From the NCBI GenBank assembly GCA_964019695.1, contig CAXHUL010000214.1:186001-250000 (forward strand): 64,000 bases of DNA, read 5' to 3'. The notes under the pieces are model-generated. The model did no database searches, was not told the origin of the DNA, and worked only from the letters and a program-made list of their open reading frames with translations. Both the position numbers and the translations under genes were made by a program. The DNA is from Loripinus fragilis (taxonomy: Eukaryota > Mollusca > Bivalvia > Lucinida > Lucinidae). Of this stretch, positions 20,935 to 32,938 are shown one piece after another. Position 1 is the first letter of the stretch. Every line of letters begins with the position of its first letter.

Positions 20935-20979
20935 GGTGCTCAAAAGAACCGTCTCATTGAGACGGCTCTTTTGAGCATC
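20935..20979. repeat. Second copy of the AAAAGAACCGTCT hairpin
   Basis: The arms 20935-20955 and 20959-20979 pair at 19 of 21 positions around an ATT loop. The stem core is shared with the hairpin at 6238-6304, although the surrounding sequences differ. Confidence 0.8.
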
Positions 20980-21221
20980 AAGAAAATTGTTTTTTGATAT
21001 GATTTTTAAGCACATTCAACTGGATACCTAAAGTGTATTAGCAATTTTCTATAATGGACTTAACTGATAAGAGACTGCCTGCAGCCAAATCAAGGACAGG
21101 TGCCATACTGGGAATTTAGTCATACAGTACACAGGTATAGGTTAACCGCTCAATAGCCCTTCAAAAGCCTCTATATCACCAAATGAGAGTTTTTATCTAA
21201 ACATCCAGAATATCTGTTCTG

Positions 21222-21421
21222 GTTGTTTTATTTTATGTGATTCTTTACATCCCATGAACAATCTTTCAGCTATAAAGGGATGGGTCTTCCTGGGTTGAAC
21301 CAGGACTAAGCTAGGATTAATGTGTCGTGCTCAAGGACACAACGCAGTGATGCCGGTGATGCTCTAACCCGGGGGCCATCTGTCTCGAATCAAGCACTCT
21401 ACCACTGAGCCACTGCACTCC
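21222..21421 (-). mobile_element. tRNA-derived SINE (second family member)
   Basis: The minus strand begins near GTGGCTCAGTGGTAGAGTGC, a good A-box and D-arm, followed by a weak B box GGGTTAGAGC. It contains CAGGAAGACCCATCCC and ends TGTAAAGAATCACATAAAAT. The tail resembles that of the SINE at 6604-6927, while the head is a different tRNA. No clear target duplication. Confidence 0.65.
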
Positions 21422-21747
21422 TGGATTTGGTTTTGAAATAACAATTTGAAAATTATTTTCTTATAAGCACTTTCATCTGGAGGCCAAATAGTGGATTTGG
21501 AATTGGACATATTAAGTCACCTGGCTATTAAGTGCTCAAGTTGAGCTATACATTTAAAATTGCCTTCAAATATGTCTGCAAGATGTGAATGGTGTGTCTG
21601 TCATTTGTGTGTCAAGACAAGAGGCCCTTCTGAACACTAAACTTAGCATGTGCATTTTCAATTGACAGCACACCATGAGGTCAGGTCATAAATGTTTGCA
21701 TGCCGGATAGTTTTACAAGCTTTTGTTGTCCTCTGCTGATCAGTGCC

Positions 21748-21942
21748 TTAACCCTTGTTCTGCTGCATAAATATGAATATGGCACATTCACTTCTGTTTT
21801 CCAGTGGAATCTTATGCTGTCTGGAAAGCAGTCAGATCTAGATCTCATGTCCACAGATGTGTTCACTAGATTTAGCCAGCTGATTCTGGATTTACTCTCT
21901 TTTCTAAAGATGACATATCCGGTTTCAGCAGGACAAGGGTTT
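21748..21942. mobile_element. MITE with TTAACCCTTGTTCTGCTG termini
   Basis: The left end AACCCTTGTTCTGCTG is matched inverted by CAGCAGGACAAGGGTT. The same terminal pair bounds a segment at about 17716-17862 and 22972-23104. There is no coding capacity. Confidence 0.65.
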
Positions 21943-22675
21943 ATCCATCATTTTATGGGACATTGGTAAACAGTACATAACCAGATCAGATATGATAATG
22001 TGACCTCTGATCAGGTTCTGCACTGTTTCCTAACATTACATACTTTTAATATTTGAGTGTAATTATAATCCCAACTGGAGATGGATGCATTCAATTGGAA
22101 ATTCAATTTGTGACTGGGGAGGAATTATTGAAAATTTACAAGCCATTCTTTGTGGAAGTATGTATTAAATGGGTTAGTGCTATTATGTCCCCCAAAATGT
22201 TTGTTCCTGAAATGTCTACTGTGCCAAAATGTCTATTCCCATGATGTCTACTATGGCAACTTGCAAGACCGGGCGGATGTCCATGCCCGTTCAGCAATCT
22301 CCGATCCCCAGTATGCATCGTATTAACCTTTTTACCTGCTAGGGACAATTTGAAAACAGTTTGGATCTGGATAAAGACTGTCAAAACGGTAGGCCTGATC
22401 AGAATCCAAACTGTGTGCCACTCTGATGGTATTCCTGAAAATTCATTAGAGAAAAATATGACAATGGTCATCATGTTAACCCTCTATCTGCTAGTAACAG
22501 TTTGCAAACTGGTTGTAACCAGATCAGGAACATCAAAATGACTTCGCTGGGTCTGATCTGGATCCAAAATGGTTTGACAGTCTGGTATTCCTGAAAAAGT
22601 CATTAGAGTTACTTCAATCAAGGGTTATGATTGAAGCACTATCATTTAATTTGGACACTTTAATCCTTGCATTAG

Positions 22676-22765
22676 TACTGGTGCAATCCAGGTAGACCCA
22701 TCCCGCCATAACTGAAAAATTATTGACTGGGGCATAAAGAATCAAATCAAATCAAAAAAAAAAAA
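22676..22765 (+). mobile_element. SINE 3'-tail fragment with (ATCAA)n
   Basis: GTAGACCCATCCCGCCATAA, then ATTATTGACTGGGGCATAAAG and ATCAAATCAAATC before a poly(A). The tail is that of the SINEs above and the 5' part is missing. Confidence 0.6.
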
Positions 22766-22813
22766 TTGGAGAAATCAATTGTAATGATGGAATAGATCTT
22801 TCAGGAGTATATT

Positions 22814-23106
22814 GGTAAGTAAGCAAGTAAGTAAGTAAAGTCTTTATTTAAAGAGGGTGACAACATTTAGTGGTACAACTTATCTTCCATGAGGCCGTCA
22901 AAATAAAGAATATGTACACACACAAAAAAAAACAAACAATTCTACACAAACTATCAAATTTAAATTGTTTAACCCTGTACTGCTGAGCAAATATAGCTAA
23001 ATTTTGGCAAGACCGTAAACTGAATGCACTACTGTGGATCCTGATTAGCTGATCAGTTGTTTCCAAAAACAGGATATATCTAGGTTCAGCAGGACAAAGG
23101 TTAATT
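22814..23106 (-). mobile_element. Second copy of the (CTTA)n-tailed block
   Basis: Collinear with 17555-17870: AAGTAAGTAAAGTCTTTATTT, then GAGGGTGACAACATTTAGT, and ending GGTTCAGCAGGACAAAGG. It leads directly into tandem segment A, as the first copy leads into the 382-bp repeat, so the two regions are diverged duplicates. Confidence 0.7.
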
Positions 23107-26100
23107 TGATATTTATGCAAGTGCATTTATTATAACATAGTAACCCTATTTATCTGGACAAGCATCCATTTCTATTTTACTCTGCTTGTTGGAAATTATT
23201 TAGGTATTTTGTCATCTGCTGTCTTTTCTAAATTAATTTACTATATAGTTCCTTCATTATCACTATCAGAGAGTCAAACAGTTTGGATTCAGATCAGGTC
23301 TGGCATTTTGTCGGTCCTGATCTGGTTCTAAAACTGTTTGCAAAGGTTATCAGCAGACAACAATTGCAGGCAAAGAGAAACTTCAGCAGTGTATATCTAA
23401 CCCACTTGCAGGGTTCCACTTAGCAGTATGCATTTACAAGCAGAGTAGAAAACAATATGTATCCTGATCAGCTGGTTTCAGGCCAGCTGATTCAGATCTA
23501 TACTGTTTTCCAAACAAGTTAAACCCAGGTACAGCATGGTATGGGCCATTTTACATTATTTACAGGTCATCATATTTCTGTAATTTTTATTTTTGTTAAT
23601 TTTCTCCGAATTTTATGCACATAAAATTCGACAAAAACACAGAAGAAGAAATTTTGGATACTGCCTGATTATGACTATTCCCTATGAGTGTAGATACAGA
23701 TCAGCTAGCTTCTGAGAGTCCAGCTGATCAGGATCCACACTGTAAGGTACAAGAATTGTCATAGGTAAAATAATAAATCGGTAGAAGAGAAATGAACAAA
23801 ATATTCACTAAAAATATATACAAACTACAAACATGTACTTAAAATGAATAGTTTAGCATTTTAAAAGGATTTTTGCTTAGAAGTAGATATTGTGGGAGTA
23901 TCATTTTGGGAGCAGACATAGACGGCACCTTCAGGTGTGTAAAACAAAAACCTTACACCCTAGTGCACATTATGTTTACTAAGTTTAGACATAGAGTGCA
24001 TTAATAGTGAACATCATGCAATTCACATAACAACTTTAGTTATGATTCATTACTCAAATATTAAGCGAATAAAGAAATGTGCTTCATGCAAAATTGTCAT
24101 TTTGTATCCTGCTTGATAACTTATATCACTTTAACTATCCTTGTTAGCAAAGACTTTTGTCATCTGCTGATAACCTTTGCAAACAGTAAGGACCGAGATC
24201 TGGAACGAGAAGAATGTCGATCCTGATCTTGATCCAAAAGGATTGACACTCTAATAGTGTGTTCCTGAAAGAATTTATTGAAAAAAGTAATTTTTACAAA
24301 AAAAAGTCAGCAGACGACAAAAAAGTTTAAAGAAAAAGATCTTTCTAATTCTATTGTATTGTTATAATACATACCGCGAAAATATTAAGCGAATAAAGAA
24401 ATGTGCTTCATGCTAGATTGTCATTTTGTATCCTGCTTGATAACTTATGTTATTTTGAATAATATCATTTTAACTATCCTTGTTAACTAGGTTGCAAGGC
24501 AGTAGACATTAGAATAAAAACCCGTATTATTAGCTTTTGGATGAATATTGTGAATGGTAAACAAACAAAACTATCAAAATGGTTATACTTACTTCTACTA
24601 GGAGAATATGACGGTGGCATCCATCAACATAAATGGATCCATTTTATCAAACATATTCTATTATCTGTTGGGCGTCCCGCCCTTTAAAACAAGGAAGTCA
24701 TTGAAAACCCAAAATCAATCAAAAATCAAATCTCTAAAACTCTATCAGACCTTTATGTTCAGGGGTCGCATAACAAAGTAACTTCATCCTCTAAAGGAAA
24801 GAATTATACTCTTTTCAAGCAAGATTTAAATTTTGAAAATTACCTAATCAAATTAAATAGGAAACACTGTTCTTCATTGTTAAAGTTTAGGTTACGTAAT
24901 CATCGGCTTCCGGTTGAAACTGGTCGCTGGGAAAACACACCTTTAGAAGACAGAAAATGCACATTATGTAGCAAACATGATATCGGGTACGAATTTCACT
25001 ATCTTTTTGTTTGTGATCACTTTATATCTGACAGAAAGAAATATTTAAGTTTATATTTTTACAAAAGTCCTAACATTATAAAATTCGAAGAACTATTTTC
25101 TTCAGCAAAACCAGGAAGCTTGTAAAGTTATCAAGTTTTGTAGAAATTATAATGAATAAATTTTCATGTGCAGCCTAACCCTAAAAGAGTCAATCATTAC
25201 GATGATATACTTCTTACTATGTCTTGGCTTAATATTTCATGGGAATTGCCTGATTATAGACAACTCACATGATATGTCATATCATGCGAATTGTCTATAA
25301 TTAATAATGTGAAGCCTTATTTTGTTTCTTAATGAAGCAACAACAGTCGATTATGTTGCCTACTGTTAGTTATAGAAGGCTCTTTCAGGGTTGATTTTGC
25401 TCGCATTTTAATTTTCACCTTTTTCATGCTCTTTATACACTGTATTTTATGTATATCATGTATATGCTTTGTTTTTGTATCTTATGCTCTTACGCTATCT
25501 ATGAGTGGCCTGAGTTTTATGTCAATAAAGATATGTTCTGTTCTGTTAACAAAGACTTTTGTCATCTGCTGATAACCTTTGCAAACAGTAAGGACCCAGA
25601 TCAGGGCCAAGAAGAATGTTGATCCTTATCTTGATCCAAACCGACTGACACTCTAATAGTGTATTCCTGAAAGAATTTATTGAAAAAAGTTATTTTTACA
25701 AAAGTCAGCAGACGACAAAGAGTTTATAGAAAAAAGATCTTTCTGGTTCTATTGTATTGTATTTGAATTTGAGGTACAACTTGCATTTTATATTGTAGAA
25801 CAGTGACCTATGTCACTGTACAGAAATGTGTAGAAAGACCCTTGTTACTGTGTATAACATTTTATCAGACAGACAATGTCGTCTGCTGATAACCTTGCAA
25901 ACAGTTAGGACCAAGATCAGAACCAATTGAAAGTCATTCCTGGTCTGCATCCAAAATGTTTGACATTCTAATTGAGTTCCTGAAAGAATTTTTGCAAAAG
26001 ACATAAAAAGTATTCAACTAGTTAAAAAAGATCTTTTTGGTTTTAATGGTCAGCAGACCTCAAAACATTAATGTGGGCATGACTGGATTTGTTCATCTAA

Positions 26101-26588
26101 ATTGAAGTGTTCTTGTTACCCTGGCAACAAATAGCAGGCTTCTGACCACATGGTGAGGCTATTACCTGGTGACTTATCCCAATAAACACCGAAATTTCAG
26201 TTTTACACTGTCAATCACATACCAGCTTTAGCAAACAGTGTAGATACAGATGAGAAGCAGCTAATAAGGAAAGAGTTAAATCATTAAGGTCCTTTAAGAT
26301 AGTCTTCTGGAATTACCTTTTAGTGAATAAATTATTTTGTTCAAAGAACAAAAAAATAGTCCCTGATCAGACTGCATTGAATTTTTTATATAAATTTTTT
26401 CATGCGACATACTTAGTGATTTTGTTGTCGTCTGCTGACTCCTTTCAAAATAAATATTTTCAAGAAATTTCAGGAAAAAAATCAAGGTGTCAAATTGTAT
26501 GGATCCAGATCAGGACCAAACATACTGTTGGTCCTGATCTGACTCCAAACTGTTCATGAATGTTATCAGCAGATGACAAAAGTTTGAT
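23051..26588 (+). repeat. 3.54-kb tandem segment, copy A
   Basis: It begins GATCAGTTGTTTCC and ends before the next GATCAGTTG at 26589. It contains several GTCATCTGCTG-type MITEs (about 23207-23365, 24149-24322, 25558-25706, 25878-26053, 26423-26579) and a LINE 3' fragment. Copies B and C are collinear and very similar by eye. An internal duplication of about 320 bp (AATAAAGAAATGTGCTTCATG at about 24070 and 24382) predates the triplication. Confidence 0.9.
24488..25543 (+). pseudogene. LINE C-terminal fragment, copy A (two lesions)
   Basis: LINE 3' end inserted with a 7-bp duplication TGTTAAC (24481-24487 and 25544-25550). The coding part reads as in copy C, but a TAA at 24685-24687 replaces a Leu codon, and a 1-base deletion near 25107 shifts the frame before the C-terminus. 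The C-terminal CX2CX9HX4C knuckle is still encoded between the lesions. The 3' UTR has a stem-loop (25252-25302), then AATAAAG and a TGTTCTGTTC tail. The RT catalytic domain is missing through 5' truncation. Confidence 0.85.
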
Positions 26589-29500
26589 GATCAGTTGTTT
26601 CCAAAAACGGGATATATCTAGGTTCAGCAGGACAAAGATTGATTTGATATTTAAGCAAGTGCATTTATTATAACATAGTAACCCTATTTGTCTCGACAAG
26701 CATCCATTTCTATTTTACTCTGCTTGTTGGAAATTATTTAGGTATTTTGTCATCTGCTGTCTTTTCTAAATTAATTTACTATATAGTTCCTTCATTATCA
26801 CTATCAGAGAGTCAAACAGTTTGGATTCAGATCAGGTCTGACATTTTGTCGGTGCTGATCTGGTTCTAAAACTGTTTGCAAAGGTTATCAGCAGACAACA
26901 ATTGTAGGCAAAGAGAAACTTCAGCAGTGTATATCTATAAACTTGCAGGGTTCCACTTAGTAGTATGCATTTATAACCAAAGTAGAAAACAATATGTATC
27001 CTGATCAGCTGGTTTCAGGCCAGCTGATTCAGATCTATACTGTTTTCAAAACAAGTTATACCCAGGTACAGCATGGTATGGGCCATTTTACATTATTTAC
27101 AGGTCATCATATTTCTTTAATTTTTATTTTTGTTAATTTTCTCCTTATGCACATAAAATTCGACAAAAACACAGAAGAAATTTAGGATACTGCCTGATTA
27201 TGACTATTTCCTATGAGTGTAGATCCAGATCAGCTAGCTTATGAGAGGCCAGCTGATCAGGATCCACACTGTAAGGTGCAAGAATTGTCATAGGTAAAAT
27301 AATAAATCGATAGAAGAGAAATGAACAAAATATTCACTAAAAATATATATACAAACTACAAACATGTACTTAAAATGAATAGTTTAGCATTTTAAAAGGA
27401 TTTTTGCTTGGGAGTATATATTGTGGGAGTATCATTTTGGGAGCAGACATAGACGGCACCTTCAGGTGTGTAAAAACAAAAACCTTACACCCTAGTGCAC
27501 ATTATGTTTACTAAGTTTAGACATAGAGTGCATTAATAGTGAACATCATGCAATTCACATAACAACTTAAGTTATAATTCATTACTCGAATATTAAGCGA
27601 ATAAAGAAATGTGCTTCATGCAAGATTGTCATTTTGTATCCTGCTTGATAACTTATATCACTTTAACTATCCTTGTTAGCAAAGACTTTTGTCATCTGCT
27701 GATAACCTTTGCAAACAGTAAGGACCCAGATCTGGAACGAGAAGAATGTCGATCCTGATCTTGATCCAAAAGGATTGACACTCTAATAGTGCGTTCCTGA
27801 ACGAATTTATTGAAAAAGTAATTTAAAAAAAAAAAAGTCAGCAGACGACAAAAAAGTTTATAGATAAAGATCTTTCTGGTTCTATTGTATTGTTATAATT
27901 CATAACTCGAAAATATTAAGCGAATAAAGAAATGTGCTTCATGCTAGATTGTCATTTTGTATACTGCTTGATAACTTATGTTATTTTGAATTATATCATT
28001 TTAACTATCCTTGTTAACTAGGTTGCAAGGCAGTAGACATTAGAATAAAAACCCGTATTATTAGCTTTTGGATGAATATTGTGAATGGTAAACAAACAAA
28101 TCTATCAAAATGGTTATACTTACTTCTACTAGGAGAATATGATGGTGGCATCCATCAACATAAATGGATCCATTTTATTAAACATATTCTAATATCTGTA
28201 GGGCGTCCCGATCTTTTAAACAAGGAAGTCATTGAAAACCCAAAATCAATCAAAAATCAAATCTCTAAAACTCTATCAGACCTTTATGTTCAGGAGTGGC
28301 ATAACAAAGTAACTTCATCCTCTAAAGGAAAGAATTATACTCTTTTCAAGCAAGATTTAAATTTTGAAAATTACCTAATCAAATTAAATAGGAAACACTG
28401 TTCTTCATTGTTAAAGTTTAGGTAAAGTAATCATCGGCTTCCGGTTGAAACTGGTCGCTGGGAAAACACACCTTTAGAAGACAGAAAATGCACATTATGT
28501 AGCAAACATGATATCGGTGACAAATTTCACTATCTTTTTGTTGTTGATCACTTTATATCTGACAGAAAGAAATATTTAAGATCATATTTTTACAAAAGTC
28601 CTAACATTATAAAATTCAAAGAACTATTTTCTTCAGCAAATACCAGGAAGCTTGTAAAGTTATCAAGTTTTGTAGAAATTATAATGAATAAATGTTCATG
28701 TGCAGCCTAACCCTAATATAGTCAATCATTACGATAATATACTTCTTACTATGTCTTGGCTTAATATTTCATGGGAATAACCTGATTATAGACAACTCAC
28801 ATGATATGTCAAATCATGAGAATTGTCTATAATCAATAATGTGGAGCCTTATTTTGTTTCCTAATGAAGCAACAACAGTCGATTATGTTGCCTACTGTAA
28901 GTCATAGAAGGCTCTTTCAGGGTTGATTTTGCTTGCATTTTAACTTTCACCTTTTTCATGCTCTTTGTACTCATGTATTTTATGTATATCATGTATATGC
29001 TTTGTTTTTTTGTATCTTATGCCTTTACGCTATCTATGAGTGGTCTGAGTTTTATGTCAATAAAATATGTTCTGTTCTGTTAACAAAGACTTTTGTCATC
29101 TGCTGATAACCTTAGCAAACAGTAAGGACCCAGATCAGGGCCGAGAAGAATGTTGATCATTATCTTGATCCAAACCGACTGACACTCTAATAGTGTGTTT
29201 TTGAAAGAATTTATTGAAAAAAGTTATTTTAAAAAAAAAGTCAGCAGACAACAAAAAGTTTATAGAAAAAAGATCTTTCTGGTTCTATTGTATTGTATTT
29301 GAATTTAAGGTACAACTTGCATTTTATATTGTAGAACAGTGACCTATGTCACTGTACAGAAATGTGTAGAAAGACCCTTGTTACTGTGTATAACATTTTA
29401 TCAGACAGACAATGTCGTCTGCTGATAACCTTGCAAACAGTTAGGACCAAGATCAGAACCAATTGAAAGTCATTCCTGGTCTGCATCCAAAATGTTTGAC

Positions 29501-30127
29501 ATTCTAATTGAGTTCCTGAAAGAATTTTTGCAAAAGACATAAAAAGAATTCAACTAGTTAAAAAAGATCTTTTTGGTTTTAATGGTCAGCAGACCTCAAA
29601 ACATTAATGTGGGCATGACTGGATTTGTTCATCTAAATTGAAGTGTTCTTGTTACCCTGGCAACAAATAGCAGGCTTCTGACCACATGGTGAGGCTATTA
29701 CCTGGTGTCTTAATCCCAATAAACACAGAATTTTCAGTTTTACACTGTCAATCACATACCAGCTTTAGCAAACAGTGTAGATACAGATGAGAAGCAGCTA
29801 ATAAGGAAAGAGTTAAATCATTAAGGTCCTTTAAGATAGTCTTCTGGAATAACCTTTTAGTGAATAAATTATTTTCTTCAAAGAACAAAACAAATAGTCC
29901 CTGATCAGACTGCATTGATTTTTTTATATAAATCTTTACATGCAACATACTTAGTGATTTTGTTGTCGTCTGCTGACTCCTTTCAAAATAAATATTTTCA
30001 AGAAATTTCAGGAAAAAAAATCAAGGTGTCAAATTGTATGGATCCAGATCAGGACCAAACATACTGTTGGTCCTGATCTGACTCCAAACTGTTCATGAAT
30101 GTTATCAGCAGATGACAAAAGTTTGAT
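26589..30127 (+). repeat. 3.54-kb tandem segment, copy B
   Basis: Collinear with copy A over its whole length (3539 against 3538 bp). It differs by scattered substitutions and small A-run changes. Contents are the same MITEs and LINE fragment. Confidence 0.9.
28019..29077 (+). pseudogene. LINE C-terminal fragment, copy B (nonsense)
   Basis: Same insertion as in A and C, with TGTTAAC at 28012-28018 and 29078-29084. The frame starting at 28072 is open to a TAA at 28423-28425, a single T-to-A change against copy C, then continues in the same frame. One change further on replaces the last Cys of the zinc knuckle (VCDH to VVDH), which would disable it. The lesions differ from those of copy A, so each arose after the triplication or in separate lineages of copies. 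Confidence 0.85.
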
Positions 30128-30203
30128 GATCAGTTGTTTCCAAAAACGGGATATATCTAGGTTCAGCAGGACAAAGGTTAATTTGATATTTGAGCCAGTG
30201 CAT

Positions 30204-30428
30204 GAGATTTCCAACAATGTGGTATGTGCGACCAGCAAAGCCTCAGATCAGCCTGCGCATACGGGCAGTCTGATCAGAACCTTTGCTAGTCGCTTGAGTA
30301 TTCTATGATTGTTAAGCTACTGACTGAACACCATTTGGAGTTTCTAAGCTTAACAGGAGGCTGCAGAGGCTCTTCCGAGTCTACACTTGTCAAAATGCCA
30401 CATCGTTTGAACTCTCATGCCGCGGCTC
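30204..30428. mobile_element. Hairpin MITE inserted only in copy C
   Basis: The empty site is visible in copies A and B (TATTTATGCAAGTGCATTT). Here the insertion is flanked by imperfect copies of about 14 bp (TTTGAGCCAGTGCAT and TTATGCAAGTGCAT). The termini GAGATTTCCAACAATGTGG and CCACATCGTTTGAACTCTC are imperfect inverses. The centre is a strong hairpin (30228-30293) starting GCGACCAGCAAAG and ending CTTTGCTAGTCGC, a motif I associate with widespread bivalve repeats. Confidence 0.8.
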
Positions 30429-31807
30429 ATTTATGCAAGTGCATTTATTATATAACATAGTAACCCTATTTGTCTCGACAAGCATCCATTTCTATTTTAC
30501 TCTGCTTGTTGGAAATTATTTAGGTATTTTGTCATCTGCTGTATTTTCTAAATTAATTTACTATATAGTTCCTTCATTATCACTATCAGAGAGTCAAACA
30601 GTTTGGATTCAGATCAGGTCTGACATTTTGTCGGTGCTGATCTGGTTCTAAAACTGTTTGCAAAGGTTATCAGCAGACAACAATTGTAGGCAAAGAGAAA
30701 CTTCAGCAGTGTATATCTAACCAACTTGCAGGGTTCCACTTAGTAGTATGCATTTATAACCAAAGTAGAAAACAATATGTATCCTGATCAGCTGGTTTCA
30801 GGCCAGCTGATTCAGATCTATACTGTTTTCAAAACAAGTTATACCCAGGTACAACATGGTATGGGCCATTTTACATTATTTACAGGTCATCATATTTCTT
30901 TAATTTTTATTTTTGTTAATTTTCTCCGAATTTTATGCACATAAAATTCGACAAAAACACAGAAGAAATTTAGGATGCTGCCTGATTATGACTATTTCCT
31001 ATGGGTGTAGATCCAGATCAGCTAGCTTCTGAGAGGCCAGCTGATCAGGATCCACACTGTAAGGTGCAAGAATTGTCATAGGTAAAATAATAAATCGATA
31101 GAAGAGAAATGAACAAAATATTCACTAAAAATATATATACAAACTACAAACATGTACTTAAAATGAATAGTTTAGCATTTTAAAAGGATTTTTGCTTGGG
31201 AGTAGATATTGTGGGAGTATCATTTTGGGAGCAGACATAGACGGCACCTTCAGGTGTGTAAAAACAAAAACCTTACATCCTAGTGCACATTATGTTTACT
31301 AAGTTTAGACATAGAGTGCATTAATAGTGAACATCATGCAATTCACATAACAACTTAAGTTATAATTCATTACTCGAATATTAAGCGAGTAAAGAAATGT
31401 GCTTCATGCAAGATTGTCATTTTGTATCCTGCTTGATAACTTATATCACTTTAACTATCCTTGTTAGCAAAGACTTTTGTCATCTGCTGATAACCTTTGC
31501 AAACAGTATGGACCCAGATCTGGAACGAGAAGAATGTCGATCCTGATCTTGATCCAAAAGGATTGACACTCTAATAGTGCGTTCCTGAAAGAATTTATTG
31601 AAAAAGTAATTCAAAAAAAAAAAGTCAGCAGACGACAAAAAAGTTTATAGATAAAGATCTTTCTGGTTCTATTGTATTGTTATAATTCATAACTCGAAAA
31701 TATTAAGCGAATAAAGAAATGTGCTTCATGCTAGATTGTCATTTTGTATCCTGCTTGATAACTTATGTTATTTTGAATTATATCATTTTAACTATCCTTG
31801 TTAACTA

Positions 31808-32497
31808 GGTTGCAAGGCAGTAGACATTAGAATAAAAACCCGTATTATTAGCTTTTGGATGAATATTGTGAATGGTAAACAAACAAAACTATCAAAATGG
31901 TTATACTTACTTCTACTAGGAGAATATGATGGTGGCATCCATCAACATAAATGGATCCATTTTATTAAACATATTCTAATATCTGTTGGGCGTCCCGATC
32001 TTTTAAACAAGGAAGTCATTGAAAACCCAAAATCAATCAAAAATCAAATCTCTAAAACTCTATCAGACCTTTATGTTCAGGAGTGGCATAACAAAGTAAC
32101 TTCATCCTCTAAAGGAAAGAATTATACTCTTTTCAAGCAAGATTTAAATTTTGAAAATTACCTAATCAAATTAAATAGGAAACACTGTTCTTCATTGTTA
32201 AAGTTTAGGTTAAGTAATCATCGGCTTCCGGTTGAAACTGGTCGCTGGGAAAACACACCTTTAGAAGACAGAAAATGCACATTATGTAGCAAATATGATA
32301 TCGGTGACAAATTTCACTATCTTTTTGTTTGTGATCACTTTATATCTGACAGAAAGAAATATTTAAGATCATATTTTTACAAAAGTCCTAACATTATAAA
32401 ATTCAAAGAACTATTTTCTTCAGCAAATACCAGGAAGCTTGTAAAGTTATCAAGTTTTGTAGAAATTATAATGAATAAATTTTCATGTGCAGCCTAA
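31808..32497 (+). CDS. LINE polyprotein C-terminal fragment, open
   Basis: Open from the truncation point at 31808 to TAA at 32495-32497; the first Met is at 31859 (212 residues). It encodes the region behind the reverse transcriptase of a non-LTR element: a helical, Lys-rich stretch, then LPVETGRWENTP and a zinc knuckle CX2CX9HX4C at residues 140, 143, 153 and 158 counted from that Met (CTLC...HYLFVC), a known C-terminal feature of many LINE proteins. The RT and endonuclease domains are absent, so it cannot retrotranspose. The open frame is probably just the least damaged of three copies. Nothing in the sequence indicates a promoter or host use. LINE clade not assigned. Confidence 0.7.
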   Translation, partial: GCKAVDIRIKTRIISFWMNIVNGKQTKLSKWLYLLLLGEYDGGIHQHKWIHFIKHILISVGRPDLLNKEVIENPKSIKNQISKTLSDLYVQEWHNKVTSSSKGKNYTLFKQDLNFENYLIKLNRKHCSSLLKFRLSNHRLPVETGRWENTPLEDRKCTLCSKYDIGDKFHYLFVCDHFISDRKKYLRSYFYKSPNIIKFKELFSSANTRKLVKLSSFVEIIMNKFSCAA

Positions 32498-32570
32498 CCC
32501 TAAAAGAGTCAATCAGTACGATAATATACTTCTTACTATGTCTTGGCTTAATATTTCATGCGAATAACCT

Positions 32571-32621
32571 GATTATAGACAGTTCACATGATATGTCAAA
32601 TCATGCGAATTGTCTATAATC
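32571..32621. repeat. Stem-loop in the LINE 3' UTR
   Basis: GATTATAGACA pairs with TGTCTATAATC, with further pairing inside (TCACATGAT/ATCATGCGA). The same structure stands at 25252-25302 and 28784-28833. Structured 3' UTRs are used by some LINEs for template recognition; here that is inference. Confidence 0.7.
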
Positions 32622-32938
32622 AATAATGTGAAGCCTTATTTTGTTTCTTAATGAAGCAACAACAGTCGATTATGTTGCCTACTGTAAGTTATAGAAGGCT
32701 CTTTCAGGGTTGATTTTGCTCGCATTTTAATTTTCACCTTTTTCATGCTCTTTGTACTCATGTATTTTATGTATATCATGTATATGCTTTGTTTTTGTAT
32801 CTTATGCCTTTACGCTATCTATGAGTGGCCTGAGTTTTATGTCAATAAAGATATGTTCTGTTCTGTTAACAAAAGCTTTTGTCATCTGTTGATAATCTTT
32901 GCAAACAGTAAGGACCCAGATCAGGGCTGAGAAGAATG

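Larger units (their letters stand above)
31806..32863 (+). mobile_element. LINE 3' fragment, copy C
   Basis: 5'-truncated non-LTR retrotransposon flanked by TGTTAAC (31799-31805 and 32864-32870). It contains the end of the coding region, a 3' UTR with a stem-loop (32571-32621), AATAAAG and a short TGTTC-repeat tail. It is part of copy C of the 3.54-kb repeat, so it moved here by duplication and not by separate retrotransposition. Confidence 0.85.
30128..32938 (+). repeat. 3.54-kb tandem segment, copy C (truncated)
   Basis: Collinear with A and B up to GAAGAATGTT at 32938, where it stops abruptly against an unrelated repeat. It is interrupted by a MITE at 30204-30428 that A and B lack. Confidence 0.9.

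Noticed and set aside
31859..32497. Host zinc-finger gene
   Set aside because: The CX2CX9HX4C knuckle lies in the typical C-terminal LINE context, with a LINE 3' UTR, a tail and a target duplication.
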